Positions 52,603 through 61,679 of a stretch of DNA of 64,000 nt are shown here, piece by piece; within the stretch, counting starts at the first letter, position 1, and every line of letters starts with the position of its first letter. This DNA comes from Nostoc sp. S4 (lineage in GTDB: Bacteria; Cyanobacteriota; Cyanobacteriia; Cyanobacteriales; Nostocaceae). The notes under the pieces were generated by a model that had not been told where the DNA came from, made no database searches, and saw only the letters and a program-made list of their open reading frames with translations. Location: positions 1 to 64,000 of the forward strand of contig JAQYWR010000011.1 in NCBI GenBank assembly GCA_029379225.1, in the 5' to 3' direction. Made by a program: the position numbers and the translations under genes.

Positions 52603-53111
52603 TTCAGACTTAATTCTCCTACCCCCTTTTCTGATGTGGAAAGGGGGAATTTTTTCAAAATCAAATCTGATTTTTATAGGACAAAGCAATGAAGAAAGGG
52701 AAAGGGGGAAAGGGCAAAGGGGAAAGGGAACCAGTGACTTAAAAGCAGGGGTTTCAAATATGTACCGGAGCAACGGTAACGTCTCCAACTCCGCACTGAT
52801 TTTTATCGCACTACGTGTCTTAAAAATCTTCTTTTTTATTCTCCATATTTAAAAATAAGGGCTTTATACCTTTTGGCTAAAAGAACATTAGTGTATTGCC
52901 CTTTCCCCCTTTCCCCTTCTTGGTAATTTTAGGAAGTAACAAAAAATAAATTATTCCGAATTGATTTATACATTTGTAGGGGTACAAGTCGTTGCCCCCG
53001 TAAAATTGTATATTTTTTAACTGAAGTTCTTTAATCAAATAAATGATTCAAGATTTTTGTTTGAGTTTGATTTAATTTAAGACCACTAATATAGCTGACT
53101 ATTTATTATCC
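52603..53111. other. Intergenic region with repeats, opcA to cobyrinate synthase
   Basis: 509 bases. A short palindromic stretch follows opcA (cccccttttc/gaaaggggg, about 52621-52650, a possible terminator). G-rich heptads gaaaggg/gggaaag lie at 52692-52732 and C-rich ccctttccccct at 52899-52918. No gene is supported. Confidence 0.55.
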
Positions 53112-54539
53112 ATGTCTGTAATCATTGCTGGAGAACGTAGTGGGGTGGGCAAAACAACAGTTACGCTCGCCCTTTTAGCATCTTTATGTCGTCGCGATCG
53201 CCCCGTACAATCTTTCAAGGTCGGCCCAGATTACATCGACCCCATGTTTCATCAACATGTAACTAATCGTGCTTGTCGAAATTTAGATCCAGTACTAACT
53301 TCTGAAGCCTACGTGCAGCAATGTTTTGCCCGTCATAGTCAACTAAGTGAATATGCCCTAGTGGAAGGGGTGATGGGGCTATTTGATGGTATTTCGTCAT
53401 TGGTCATTAGTCATTTGTCATCTGTAAAAAACAGAGGACAAAGAACAAATGACAAAGGACAAATTACTGATTTTGCCAGTACAGCACACATCGCACGGTT
53501 GTTAGATTTACCTGTAGTGTTGGTGATTGATTGTAGCCGTTTGTCTGGCTCTGTGGCAGCGATCGCCCACGGCTACCAATCTTTCGATCCCCGTATTAAA
53601 ATGGCTGGTGTGGTACTCAATCGAGTGGGGAGCGATCGCCATCTCTCTCTGCTCAAAAACTCCCTAGAACCCCTACAATTACCGATTCTCGGTGTGCTGC
53701 GGCGTCAAGATAATATCTCAATTCCCGATCGCCATTTGGGTTTAATACCCACCGCCGAACTTCCCCAACTCGATGCTGTAATCAATTGCCTTGCCGATTT
53801 AGGAGATACCTGCTTCGATTGGCAGAGCCTATTACCCTTGTTAAAATCAAAACCTCTCTCTATCTCCCCATCTCCTCATCTCCCTACTCCCTACTCCCCA
53901 GTCCGAATTGCCATTGCTCGCGATCGCGCTTTTAATTTCTACTACCAAGACAATCTCGATTTGCTGCAACAACTTGGTGCAGAACTAGTTTACTGGAGTC
54001 CTCTAGTAGATGCTGAACTACCAAAAGATATCCAAGGGATGTATTTTGGCGGTGGTTTTCCAGAAGTTTTTGCTCAGCAATTAGCAGAAAATATCACCGC
54101 CCGTGATGCGGTGAAAATAGCAATTCTCAAAGGAATGCCCACAATTGCCGAATGTGGAGGATTAATGTATTTGTGCGAGCAAATTATCGATTTTGAAGGT
54201 AAATCTTGGTCGATGGTCGGAGTTTTACCAACGTCTGCTGTAATGGGTGGACGTTTAACTTTAGGATATCGTCGTGCTGTAGCTTTGCAAAATAATCTGT
54301 TAGTGAAGGCTGGTCAAACTATTTATGGACATGAGTTTCATCGTTCCCGTTTAATCTCAACTTCCAGTCAGCCTCTGTTTGAAACTTATCGCTATGATTG
54401 TGAGGAAAATCTGGGATGCGAGGGATGGGGTTTGCCTATGAATGTTTATGCTTCTTATGTTCATTTGCATTGGGGAGAAAGTGTAGAAATACCACAGCAC
54501 TTTATTAAGCAATGTAGAAGTTATAGCAGTCTTAGGTGA
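53112..54539 (+). CDS. cbiA: Cobyrinate a,c-diamide synthase
   Basis: 475 residues. It amidates the a and c side chains of cobyrinic acid using glutamine and ATP in B12 synthesis, which also serves the B12-dependent NrdJ. The P-loop is GERSGVGKTTVTLA, and VEGVMGLFDGIS and FKVGPDYIDP follow. The C-terminal glutamine amidotransferase has AECGGLMYLCE (Cys nucleophile) and GHEFHRSR. Two stretches are translated heptad repeats: residues about 94-120 (VISHLSSVKNRGQRTNDKGQ; DNA 53392-53472) and about 251-266 (LSISPSPHLPTPYSP; DNA 53863-53908). Both keep the frame and fall between domains or in loops, so function may survive. Named cobB in some genomes. Confidence 0.92.
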   Translation: MSVIIAGERSGVGKTTVTLALLASLCRRDRPVQSFKVGPDYIDPMFHQHVTNRACRNLDPVLTSEAYVQQCFARHSQLSEYALVEGVMGLFDGISSLVISHLSSVKNRGQRTNDKGQITDFASTAHIARLLDLPVVLVIDCSRLSGSVAAIAHGYQSFDPRIKMAGVVLNRVGSDRHLSLLKNSLEPLQLPILGVLRRQDNISIPDRHLGLIPTAELPQLDAVINCLADLGDTCFDWQSLLPLLKSKPLSISPSPHLPTPYSPVRIAIARDRAFNFYYQDNLDLLQQLGAELVYWSPLVDAELPKDIQGMYFGGGFPEVFAQQLAENITARDAVKIAILKGMPTIAECGGLMYLCEQIIDFEGKSWSMVGVLPTSAVMGGRLTLGYRRAVALQNNLLVKAGQTIYGHEFHRSRLISTSSQPLFETYRYDCEENLGCEGWGLPMNVYASYVHLHWGESVEIPQHFIKQCRSYSSLR

Positions 54540-54643
54540 ATTCTAAAATTATTACTTATTAAAAGTTTTTGTTATTTAAAAACTGTAATTCGTAATTTAT
54601 GGTACATATAAAAATTATTCAAATATTTCATATAATTAAATAA

Positions 54644-55078
54644 CTATGAAGCATTAACATCGACGTTTTCATTCAGCTTGCGAATTAACCGCGATAACTC
54701 ACGAATGATATTCACTGCAATATCTGGGGTTTCTTCTATGGCGTCATACAATTGCTCTTGGGTCAGTTCTAAAAATTCACAAGGTTCCAAAGTGGTTGCG
54801 GTGGCGGAACGAGGTTGAGTATCAAATACTGCCATTTCCCCAAAGTATTTTCCCTGTTCTACCTCTGCTAGCTTTTTATTGCCGATGTGAACTTTGACTC
54901 GGCCTGAGACGACAATGTAGAGCGATCGCCCTTCTTCTCCTTGCCTAAAAATCGTGTAATTAGCTGGAAACGATAGTTCGTTCATCACTGAAGTCAGCCG
55001 TACAATAAAATCATCCCGCAATTCCTTAAAAATCGGGACTCGCCGGACAAATAATAAACGGTCAACACTAGTTAGCAT
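54644..55078 (-). CDS. Cyclic-nucleotide-binding domain protein without output domain
   Basis: 144 residues, one CNB domain. The beta-roll pattern is clear: TIFRQGEEGRSLYIVVSGRV, GKYFGEMAVFDTQPRSATAT (the phosphate-binding cassette, with Glu and Arg), and a C-terminal helix IIRELSRLIRKLN. No HTH follows, so it is not a Crp regulator; it may be a stand-alone cAMP/cGMP sensor. A GAF-type adenylate cyclase is encoded at 36130-38715, but any link is inference. Confidence 0.9.
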   Translation of the reverse strand: MLTSVDRLLFVRRVPIFKELRDDFIVRLTSVMNELSFPANYTIFRQGEEGRSLYIVVSGRVKVHIGNKKLAEVEQGKYFGEMAVFDTQPRSATATTLEPCEFLELTQEQLYDAIEETPDIAVNIIRELSRLIRKLNENVDVNAS

Positions 55079-55707
55079 AATTACAAGTTCAAAAAATTAA
55101 ACGTCACTAATACCATGTAGGAGCGTACAACTTTATGCCCCTACCAATGCATTTGCAACCGGATTTACTGTAAAGTTGAGAGCGCGATTAGTTATATTAA
55201 CCGATGTCGATCGCTAGTTGCCAAGAAGATTTCAGACTTGAGTGACAGAAATTTACTTAGCATTTAACGAAATCCATCTTGAATTTAATTCATAATTATT
55301 AATCAAATTTTGAGTGTCTAAATTCTGGGTTGGCTGAGATTTGAATTTTGGAGTCAGGACTCACTACTGAGTAAGGTAAAACTATTAATCACTTTAATTT
55401 ATCATTTTAAAAAACAAGAGTATTTGCTCTTATTCGGTTGAAAGCCATAATATTGACACCATGAACTCCCAAGGTACCTTGCTGAGAAAGAAATCACCAA
55501 TTTAATGCGAATTTAATTGGAGGTGTAGTTTACTACCGTAAGCATCGCTCTCCAAAATTCTCAAAATTGGGGAATTGGCTAATGACTGGCGAACTTCGAT
55601 TAATTGTCGCTAGGCAAAACAGTCATAACATCCCCTGAACTGCCATCACATTGAGAAGCAGAGAAGGACTTCGAGCAAAGAGCATTGAATCATTGTGAGT
55701 AACGACC
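55079..55707. other. Intergenic region upstream of the CadD-like gene
   Basis: 629 bases between divergent genes. Weak hairpin aagag-tattt-gctctt near 55418-55436. I checked for a manganese or other metal riboswitch before the transporter and found no recognisable motif. No gene. Confidence 0.4.
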
Positions 55708-56376
55708 ATGAGTTGGCTAATTAGTACAGTAATTATTGGGATCTCTGTCGCTTTTGCAACTACCTTTGACGATAATTTATATTTGACGGCTTTTTTTGGA
55801 AAAGTCAATCGTTCCTTTCGTCCCAAGCATGTTGTTATCGGTGAATTTCTGGGATTTACTACATTAGTATGTGCTAGTCTCCCTGGTTTCTTCGGTGGTC
55901 TGGTTATTCCAAGTACTTGGCTTGGATTGCTAGGTTTGCTTCCCATCGCCATTGGTATCAGTAATTTCATCAGTCGAGAAGAACCAGAGACAGTGCAAGC
56001 TGTGTCAGTATTGACCTCTTCAAGCAAATCTGGGCGTCAGAAGAAATCACTATTAGCAATCATCCGCGATCCCCAAACTTATCGTGTTTCGGCTGTCACA
56101 ATTGCCAATGGGGGAAATAACATTGGGATCTATGTACCGTTGTTTGCTACTAGCAATCTTCCCAGTTTGAGTGTAATTGTGTGTGTTTGCTATTTCGCTA
56201 TTGGAGCCTGGTGCTTACTTTCTTACAACCTAACTCGTAATCCTCTGATGACTCCAGTTTTAACTCGCTACGGTAGAAAAATCTTCCCCTTTATCTTAAT
56301 TTACTTGGGACTCTCTATCTTGATTAAAAGTGAAACATATCGACTTTTACCCAGTTTGGCAATGCTTTCCCATTAG
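55708..56376 (+). CDS. CadD-family cadmium resistance transporter-like membrane protein
   Basis: 222 residues with six hydrophobic segments. It opens MSWLISTVIIGISVAFATTF and DDNLYLTAFFG, the start seen in CadD-like transporters. Further blocks are GEFLGFTTLVCASLPG, GLLGLLPIAIGI, VTIANGGNNIGIYVPLFA (conserved Gly-Gly-Asn-Asn) and FPFILIYLGLSILI. It should export or sequester a divalent cation, but substrate is not shown by sequence. Stand-alone, with no adjacent ArsR-type regulator. Confidence 0.87.
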   Translation: MSWLISTVIIGISVAFATTFDDNLYLTAFFGKVNRSFRPKHVVIGEFLGFTTLVCASLPGFFGGLVIPSTWLGLLGLLPIAIGISNFISREEPETVQAVSVLTSSSKSGRQKKSLLAIIRDPQTYRVSAVTIANGGNNIGIYVPLFATSNLPSLSVIVCVCYFAIGAWCLLSYNLTRNPLMTPVLTRYGRKIFPFILIYLGLSILIKSETYRLLPSLAMLSH

Positions 56377-56822
56377 GCATAAGGGACTTCCAATTAAAAA
56401 ATATTCCATCATTTTGAAGGCAGGGGAGCATACTTCGACTGCGCTCAGTAACTGGGGGGCAGGGGGAGAGAAAGTTGTTTTGATAGGCGTGAAATGGGAT
56501 AATTTATTTTCTGCAAGTCCATAACGCGATCGCCTCATGCTTTACTTCCTAGATTGGGATACTATATTTTTTGATTCGCCGCTATGCATCTGTGCAATTA
56601 GCTACTCAAAACTCTTGATGGGTATCATGTAGCTGATTTGCTCAAAAAATTAGCCTCTGGTTTCCCATCTGTAAAGATTTCTTCATCACCTGTATTTATA
56701 ATTTTGAATAAAAATAATATTTGCTGTTATCAATTAGCATATTTAAAGTGAAAATCAAGCACATTATTGGTAGCTCATACAAAAGTAAGTCCATCACTGC
56801 AAATGACGATACAGAGGAACTA
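56377..56822. other. Intergenic region
   Basis: 446 bases. It contains a short ggggggcagggggag stretch (about 56453-56468) of heptad type. The rest is A/T-rich without a supported gene. The open frame that starts at 56721 has no protein-like pattern before ATG 56823. Confidence 0.45.
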
Positions 56823-57512
56823 ATGAATAAACCAAATCTAAAAAAATTAACTCAGCGGATCTTAACTGCCGTATTTCTAGTACTTGTAGTAGCATTTTTA
56901 TTAGTTGACCAGCCCAGCGCTAAAGCTAAAACACTAACACCATCCATACCCAAACAATCCCAACCAGCTTTAGAACCAGCTCCAGTAATACCTCCAACTA
57001 AATCGCCAATCTTGGAACCAGCTCCAGTAATACCTCCAACTGGATCGCCAATTTTGGAACCAGCTCCAGTAATACCTCCAACTGTATTACCAGTAGAGTC
57101 TGTAGCAGCAAACATTAAACGTTTACTAACAACCAAAGAATGTGTCGGGTGCAATTTGACTGGGGCAGTTCTTAAGGATGCAAATCTGCAAGCGGCAAAC
57201 TTGGAAGGTGCAAACCTACAAAAAGCAGATTTTGAAAGGGCGAACTTACAGCAAACAAACTTACAACGAGCAAACTTACAAGGAGCAGATTTAGGCAAAG
57301 CAAACATCGCCGGAGCAAATTTGGCGGGAGCAAACCTGTTTGATGCAGACTTAGAGAAGGCTAACTTATTAGGAGCTAACCTCCAAGCGGCAAACTTGCA
57401 GGACGCAGACTTAGAAGACACAAATCTCACAAACGCAAATATGCAGGGAGTAAACCTGATGGGAGTTGATTTGGAAGACGCCATTAGACCGGAAGGATTC
57501 GTCGTTCAGTAA
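56823..57512 (+). CDS. Exported pentapeptide-repeat protein with Pro-rich tandem repeat
   Basis: 229 residues from ATG 56823 (RBS gagga, eight bases upstream). An N-terminal signal/anchor (ILTAVFLVLVVAFLLVDQPS) is followed by a Pro-rich segment with three near-identical 15-residue units (SPILEPAPVIPPTGS; DNA period 45 bp, 56966-57085). Then comes a C-V-G-C-N start (ECVGCNLTGAVLKDANL) and about 20 pentapeptide units to the end. That C-x-x-C before the repeats is typical of exported cyanobacterial pentapeptide proteins. It resembles the protein at 42527-43048 in layout. Likely lumenal or periplasmic; function unknown. Confidence 0.85.
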   Translation: MNKPNLKKLTQRILTAVFLVLVVAFLLVDQPSAKAKTLTPSIPKQSQPALEPAPVIPPTKSPILEPAPVIPPTGSPILEPAPVIPPTVLPVESVAANIKRLLTTKECVGCNLTGAVLKDANLQAANLEGANLQKADFERANLQQTNLQRANLQGADLGKANIAGANLAGANLFDADLEKANLLGANLQAANLQDADLEDTNLTNANMQGVNLMGVDLEDAIRPEGFVVQ

Positions 57513-57593
57513 CTAAAACTGCATAGCTACAACGCGAAATCAACGTGCTTGTGCTTTGATCGGCGAAATAACTCCACATAATCAAAGTATTGA

Positions 57594-57623
57594 CAATCCC
57601 ATTGGCTAAAGTCGGTGGGATTG
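57594..57623. terminator. Possible terminator hairpin after the pentapeptide gene
   Basis: 8-bp perfect stem caatccca/tgggattg with a 14-base loop. There is no clear U-run, so termination is uncertain. Confidence 0.4.
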
Positions 57624-57684
57624 TTGCTTCATAGTCTTTTGTGAGGACTAGAATTATGAAAAGTACTAGATTGGCTGCCTAGGA

Positions 57685-60684
57685 ATGTTCTGGAAATGGA
57701 GCTTTAGACTATTTATCGTATTCCTGGGGTTCTGGCTACTCCTGGATTTAGTTTCCCGCTTGGGAGCAGAAATTTTTTGGTTTCAGGAAGTCGGCTACCT
57801 GCGAGTATTTCTAGTCAGGCTAGTGACTCGTGGTATGTTGTGGGTAGTAGTAACTAGTGTTAGCGCTGCCTATCTACTGATAAACCTGGCTTTAGCACAA
57901 CGGCTGAAGTATCCCCGGTCTTTGAAGATTGAGGAAGTTAAACTAGAGAGTGAATTCAAAAACTTTCTCAGTCGTGATTATTCTAAACGCGAGCGAATCT
58001 TAACACCTGAGACGCAAGCCTTAAAACCATTAAAATTACCGTGGTTGTTGCCCCTAGCTTTGATATTCAGCTTGTTGATAGGGTTAATGTTGGCTCACTA
58101 CGGGCAAATTGCTGTTTCCTACTGGCATTCTCCAATTGATAACACTAGTTTACCAATTCCCGCCCTATTCCGACCAGAGAGAATCTGGCAACTCTTGAAC
58201 CAAATTGTCTCTCAAATTTGGTATCTCGGCTTAATTGTCGGAGGAGCGATCGCTATTTTAATTTATCCAGGATTTTTACTCACAGCGATCGCAGTTATCT
58301 TCAGTACCATTTTTGCGTCGATACTACTTCAAAACTGGGCAAAGGTACTTGAATATTTTCACCCTACTACTTTTAACAATACTGAGCCTTTATTTGGTCA
58401 AGATATCAGCTTCTACATATTTTCCTTACCGTTTTGGCAACTGGTGGAACTTTGGCTGATGGGATTATTTTTGTATGGCTCCCTCGCCGTCAGCCTAACT
58501 TATCTCCTGTCGGCTGAGAGTTTGAGTCAGGGGATTTTCCCTGGTTTTTCACCCCAGCAGCAGCGTCATTTATATGCTATGGGTGGCTTGTTGATGCTCT
58601 TGGTAGGTTTGAGTTATTGGCTGAGTCGCTATGAACTGGTTTATTCTACGCGTGGAGTCAGTTATGGTGCTAGCTATACCGATGTCACCGCCCAGTTGCC
58701 AGCATACACTTTCTTGTGCGTTGTGGCTCTTGGCATCGCCTTTTACTTACTTTGGCGAACCTTGTTCTGGAAAGCTAAATCTCAGTATCGCCGCTTGGTG
58801 ATTTACGGATTAGGCGTTTATCTAGTACTAGTTCCAGCCGCGGACGTTGTTCTGCCGACTGTGGTGCAATATTTAATTGTCCAACCGAATGAATTACAAA
58901 CAGAGCAACCCTACATTCAGCGTACTATTGCCTTGACTCGTCAAGCATTCGATTTAGAAGCGATCGATGCTAGAATCTTCAACCCCCAAGGAAGATTAAC
59001 TGAAGCTGATATTCAAAAAAATAACTTAACAATTCGCAATATCCGCCTTTGGGACGAGCGACCACTACTAGAAACCAACCGTCAGCTACAACAAATTCGA
59101 CCATACTATCGGTTTCCCGATGCCGATGTCGATCGCTATACTCTGAAAACAGAGGTTAGTTCAGACCGAGCATCTCTCCCCGCAGCGCCGAAACCGGAAT
59201 TAGTTGGAGTAGAACGGCGTCAGGTATTAATTGCTGCACGAGAATTAGACTACGGTGCCGTACCACAGCAGGCTCAAACCTGGGTTAACCGCCATCTAAT
59301 TTATACCCACGGTTTCGGGTTTACTGTTAGCCCAGTGAATACAGTAGCACCAGGTGGGCTACCAGAATATTTTGTCAAAGATATTAGCGGTAATAGAAGC
59401 GCCCTGACAACTTCCAGTCAAGGTATTCGTGAAAGTATTCCCATTGGCAAACCCCGGATTTATTACGGTGAAATCACTAATACTTATGTAATGACTGGTA
59501 CAAAAGTTAGAGAATTGGACTACCCCAGCGGTAGTGACAATGTTTACAACTCTTACGATGGACGGGGTGGGATTAAAATTGGTTCAGGATGGCGTCGCTG
59601 GCTATTTGCCATGTATTTGAAAGATTGGCAGATGGTCTTGACCCAGGACTTTTTACCAGATACAAAACTGCTATTGCGGCGAAATATCAAGCAAAGAATT
59701 CAAGCGATCGCACCTTTTTTACAATTTGACAGCGACCCTTATCTGGTGACTGCTGATGCAAATCCTCAAAATACCAATCCAGATTACCCAAATGGAAAAA
59801 ATTATCTTTACTGGATTGTGGATGCTTACACGACAAGCGATCGCTATCCTTACTCAGACACAAGTAGCGACGGAATTAATTATATCCGTAACTCTGTGAA
59901 AGTAGTGATTGATGCCTACCACGGCATCGTTAACTTTTATATTGCCGATCGCAGCGATCCAATTATTGCCACTTGGTCAAAGATATTTCCCAATACCTTC
60001 AAACCCCTCAGCGCCATGCCAGTTAACCTCCGCAATCATATCCGTTATCCTGAGGACTTCTTCAAAATTCAATCTCAGCGGTTGATGACCTACCACATGA
60101 CCGACCCCCAAGTATTTTACAACCGGGAAGACCTGTGGCAAATTCCTAACGAAATCTATGGCAGCGAACCCCGTCCAGTAGAGCCGTATTATTTGATTAC
60201 TGGTCTACCTACTGTAACCTTTGAAGAATTTATCCTGCTTTTGCCCTACACTCCCAAACAGCGGACTAATTTAATCGCTTGGTTAGCAGCGCGATCGGAT
60301 AGTGTTAATTACGGTAAGTTATTGTTATATATCTTTCCTAAAGAAAAACTAATCTTCGGCCCGGAACAAATTGAGGCACGGATTAACCAAGACCCAGTAA
60401 TTTCGCAGCAAATTTCCCTGTGGAATCGCCAAGGTTCGAGAGCCATTCAGGGAAATTTGCTAGTAATTCCCATTGAGCAATCGCTACTTTACGTCGAGCC
60501 AATTTATCTAGAAGCTACACAAAATAGCTTGCCAACTTTAGTGCGAGTAGTTGTGGCTTACGAAAACCGGATTGTGATGGCACAAACATTAGAACAAGCA
60601 TTACAAGCTATTTTTCAACCAGAAGTCACACCACCTGCTGCGATTATTCGTCCAGTTGAAGAAGGAACGCCGACAGGGCAGTGA
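57685..60684 (+). CDS. UPF0182 family large membrane protein
   Basis: 999 residues. The first third has seven or eight transmembrane segments ([71 protein letters not shown]). The remainder is a large extracytoplasmic domain with [19 protein letters not shown] and [20 protein letters not shown], hallmark blocks of UPF0182. Widespread in cyanobacteria and actinobacteria; role unknown. ATG 57685 fits the family N-terminus. It ends in an unstructured tail ([13 protein letters not shown]) close to a heptad repeat. Confidence 0.93.
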   Translation: MFWKWSFRLFIVFLGFWLLLDLVSRLGAEIFWFQEVGYLRVFLVRLVTRGMLWVVVTSVSAAYLLINLALAQRLKYPRSLKIEEVKLESEFKNFLSRDYSKRERILTPETQALKPLKLPWLLPLALIFSLLIGLMLAHYGQIAVSYWHSPIDNTSLPIPALFRPERIWQLLNQIVSQIWYLGLIVGGAIAILIYPGFLLTAIAVIFSTIFASILLQNWAKVLEYFHPTTFNNTEPLFGQDISFYIFSLPFWQLVELWLMGLFLYGSLAVSLTYLLSAESLSQGIFPGFSPQQQRHLYAMGGLLMLLVGLSYWLSRYELVYSTRGVSYGASYTDVTAQLPAYTFLCVVALGIAFYLLWRTLFWKAKSQYRRLVIYGLGVYLVLVPAADVVLPTVVQYLIVQPNELQTEQPYIQRTIALTRQAFDLEAIDARIFNPQGRLTEADIQKNNLTIRNIRLWDERPLLETNRQLQQIRPYYRFPDADVDRYTLKTEVSSDRASLPAAPKPELVGVERRQVLIAARELDYGAVPQQAQTWVNRHLIYTHGFGFTVSPVNTVAPGGLPEYFVKDISGNRSALTTSSQGIRESIPIGKPRIYYGEITNTYVMTGTKVRELDYPSGSDNVYNSYDGRGGIKIGSGWRRWLFAMYLKDWQMVLTQDFLPDTKLLLRRNIKQRIQAIAPFLQFDSDPYLVTADANPQNTNPDYPNGKNYLYWIVDAYTTSDRYPYSDTSSDGINYIRNSVKVVIDAYHGIVNFYIADRSDPIIATWSKIFPNTFKPLSAMPVNLRNHIRYPEDFFKIQSQRLMTYHMTDPQVFYNREDLWQIPNEIYGSEPRPVEPYYLITGLPTVTFEEFILLLPYTPKQRTNLIAWLAARSDSVNYGKLLLYIFPKEKLIFGPEQIEARINQDPVISQQISLWNRQGSRAIQGNLLVIPIEQSLLYVEPIYLEATQNSLPTLVRVVVAYENRIVMAQTLEQALQAIFQPEVTPPAAIIRPVEEGTPTGQ

Positions 60685-60916
60685 AGGGACTGGGGAGGAG
60701 GATGGAGAGATGGGGAGGTAGGGAGGTAGGGAGATGAGGGAGATGAGGGAGATGAGGGAGAAAGTAATTCGGCGTTATTGAATCAAGGGATGATTTAGCA
60801 ATTGATAAAAATTCTCTCCCTGCCCCCTGCCTAAATTCATCGCCCTGTTCTGCAAAACTAGTAATTCTCCTTTCCCCCATCCCCCATCTCCCTACCTCCC
60901 CATCCCCCTCACTAAA
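60685..60916. repeat. Heptanucleotide repeats, G-rich then C-rich
   Basis: ggggagg/tagggag/atgaggg heptads at about 60691-60760, and complementary ccccatc/tccctac heptads at about 60875-60908. They are convergent around a short A/T-rich centre and could pair at the ends of the two convergent genes. Confidence 0.8.
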
Positions 60917-61600
60917 TTACTGCTTGTACCAAGTTTTTCGCCATTGTTGCATTTGTTTAATTTCTGTATCTTGTGCTTTGATAATTTCTTGGGCTAATTG
61001 CTTGATTTCGGGGCGCTTAGACTTAGTTAAGGCATCTTGTGCCATTTTTACAGCACCTTCATGGTGAGGAATCATCGCATTGATAAAGCGCAAATCAAAT
61101 TTAGTATCAGCTGCACCTAAGTCTTGATTCATCATCATCGCTTTCATTTGGTCGGATGACATCTCCATAGTGTGACCCATTTGACTGTCATAAGCCATTG
61201 GTTTAGTTCCTGCACTCGGATACCAAGCTTGTCGCCACTGCTTCATTTGAGTAATTTCTTGATTTTGCGATTTGATGATATTGTCTGCTAGTTTTTTAAT
61301 TTCAGGACGTTTAGATTTTTGCTGTGCAACATTCGCCATTTCTAAAGCCCCTTGATGGTGTGGTGTCATTGCATCGATAAACCGTAAATCAAAATTAGCA
61401 TCGGCTGGGCCTAAATCCATTCCCATGCTGTGATTCATGTGATTGTCGCTAGCATTGGTAGCAGTTGCGTCTGGGGCTTGGGTTTGATTCTGAGAAGCAG
61501 CATTAGAACAGGCTGTGAGTAATCCACTTGTTGAAGCGATCGCCGCAATGGTTAATGCCAAAAAACCGTTCCTCAAAGATAGCAGTTGCATAAGTTTCAT
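60917..61600 (-). CDS. DUF305 lipoprotein with two DUF305 domains
   Basis: 227 residues. The signal peptide has a lipobox (SGLLTACSN), so Cys is probably lipidated. Two DUF305 units follow: FIDAMTPHHQGALEMANVA and FINAMIPHHEGAVKMAQDA, each ending in a helix with IIKSQNQEI / IIKAQDTEI and a W-R-x-x-W motif. The two halves are clearly an internal duplication. DUF305 proteins (ferritin-like, His/Met-rich) are often linked to copper or other metal stress. The linker is Met-rich (GHTMEMSSDQMKAMMMNQ). Outward-facing localisation is likely. Confidence 0.92.
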   Translation of the reverse strand: MKLMQLLSLRNGFLALTIAAIASTSGLLTACSNAASQNQTQAPDATATNASDNHMNHSMGMDLGPADANFDLRFIDAMTPHHQGALEMANVAQQKSKRPEIKKLADNIIKSQNQEITQMKQWRQAWYPSAGTKPMAYDSQMGHTMEMSSDQMKAMMMNQDLGAADTKFDLRFINAMIPHHEGAVKMAQDALTKSKRPEIKQLAQEIIKAQDTEIKQMQQWRKTWYKQ

Positions 61601-61679
61601 CCAACAGTTTCCTTCTTCTATATTTACTTGTTAACTGTACAGCCAAAAATGAAATGAGGATGAAATCTCAGAAACCCTT

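Noticed and set aside
55079-55707. Metal riboswitch before the CadD-like gene
   Set aside because: No recognisable conserved core could be drawn.
56852-57484. Minus-strand open frame opposite the second pentapeptide gene
   Set aside because: Same shadow effect of repetitive codons; no RBS.
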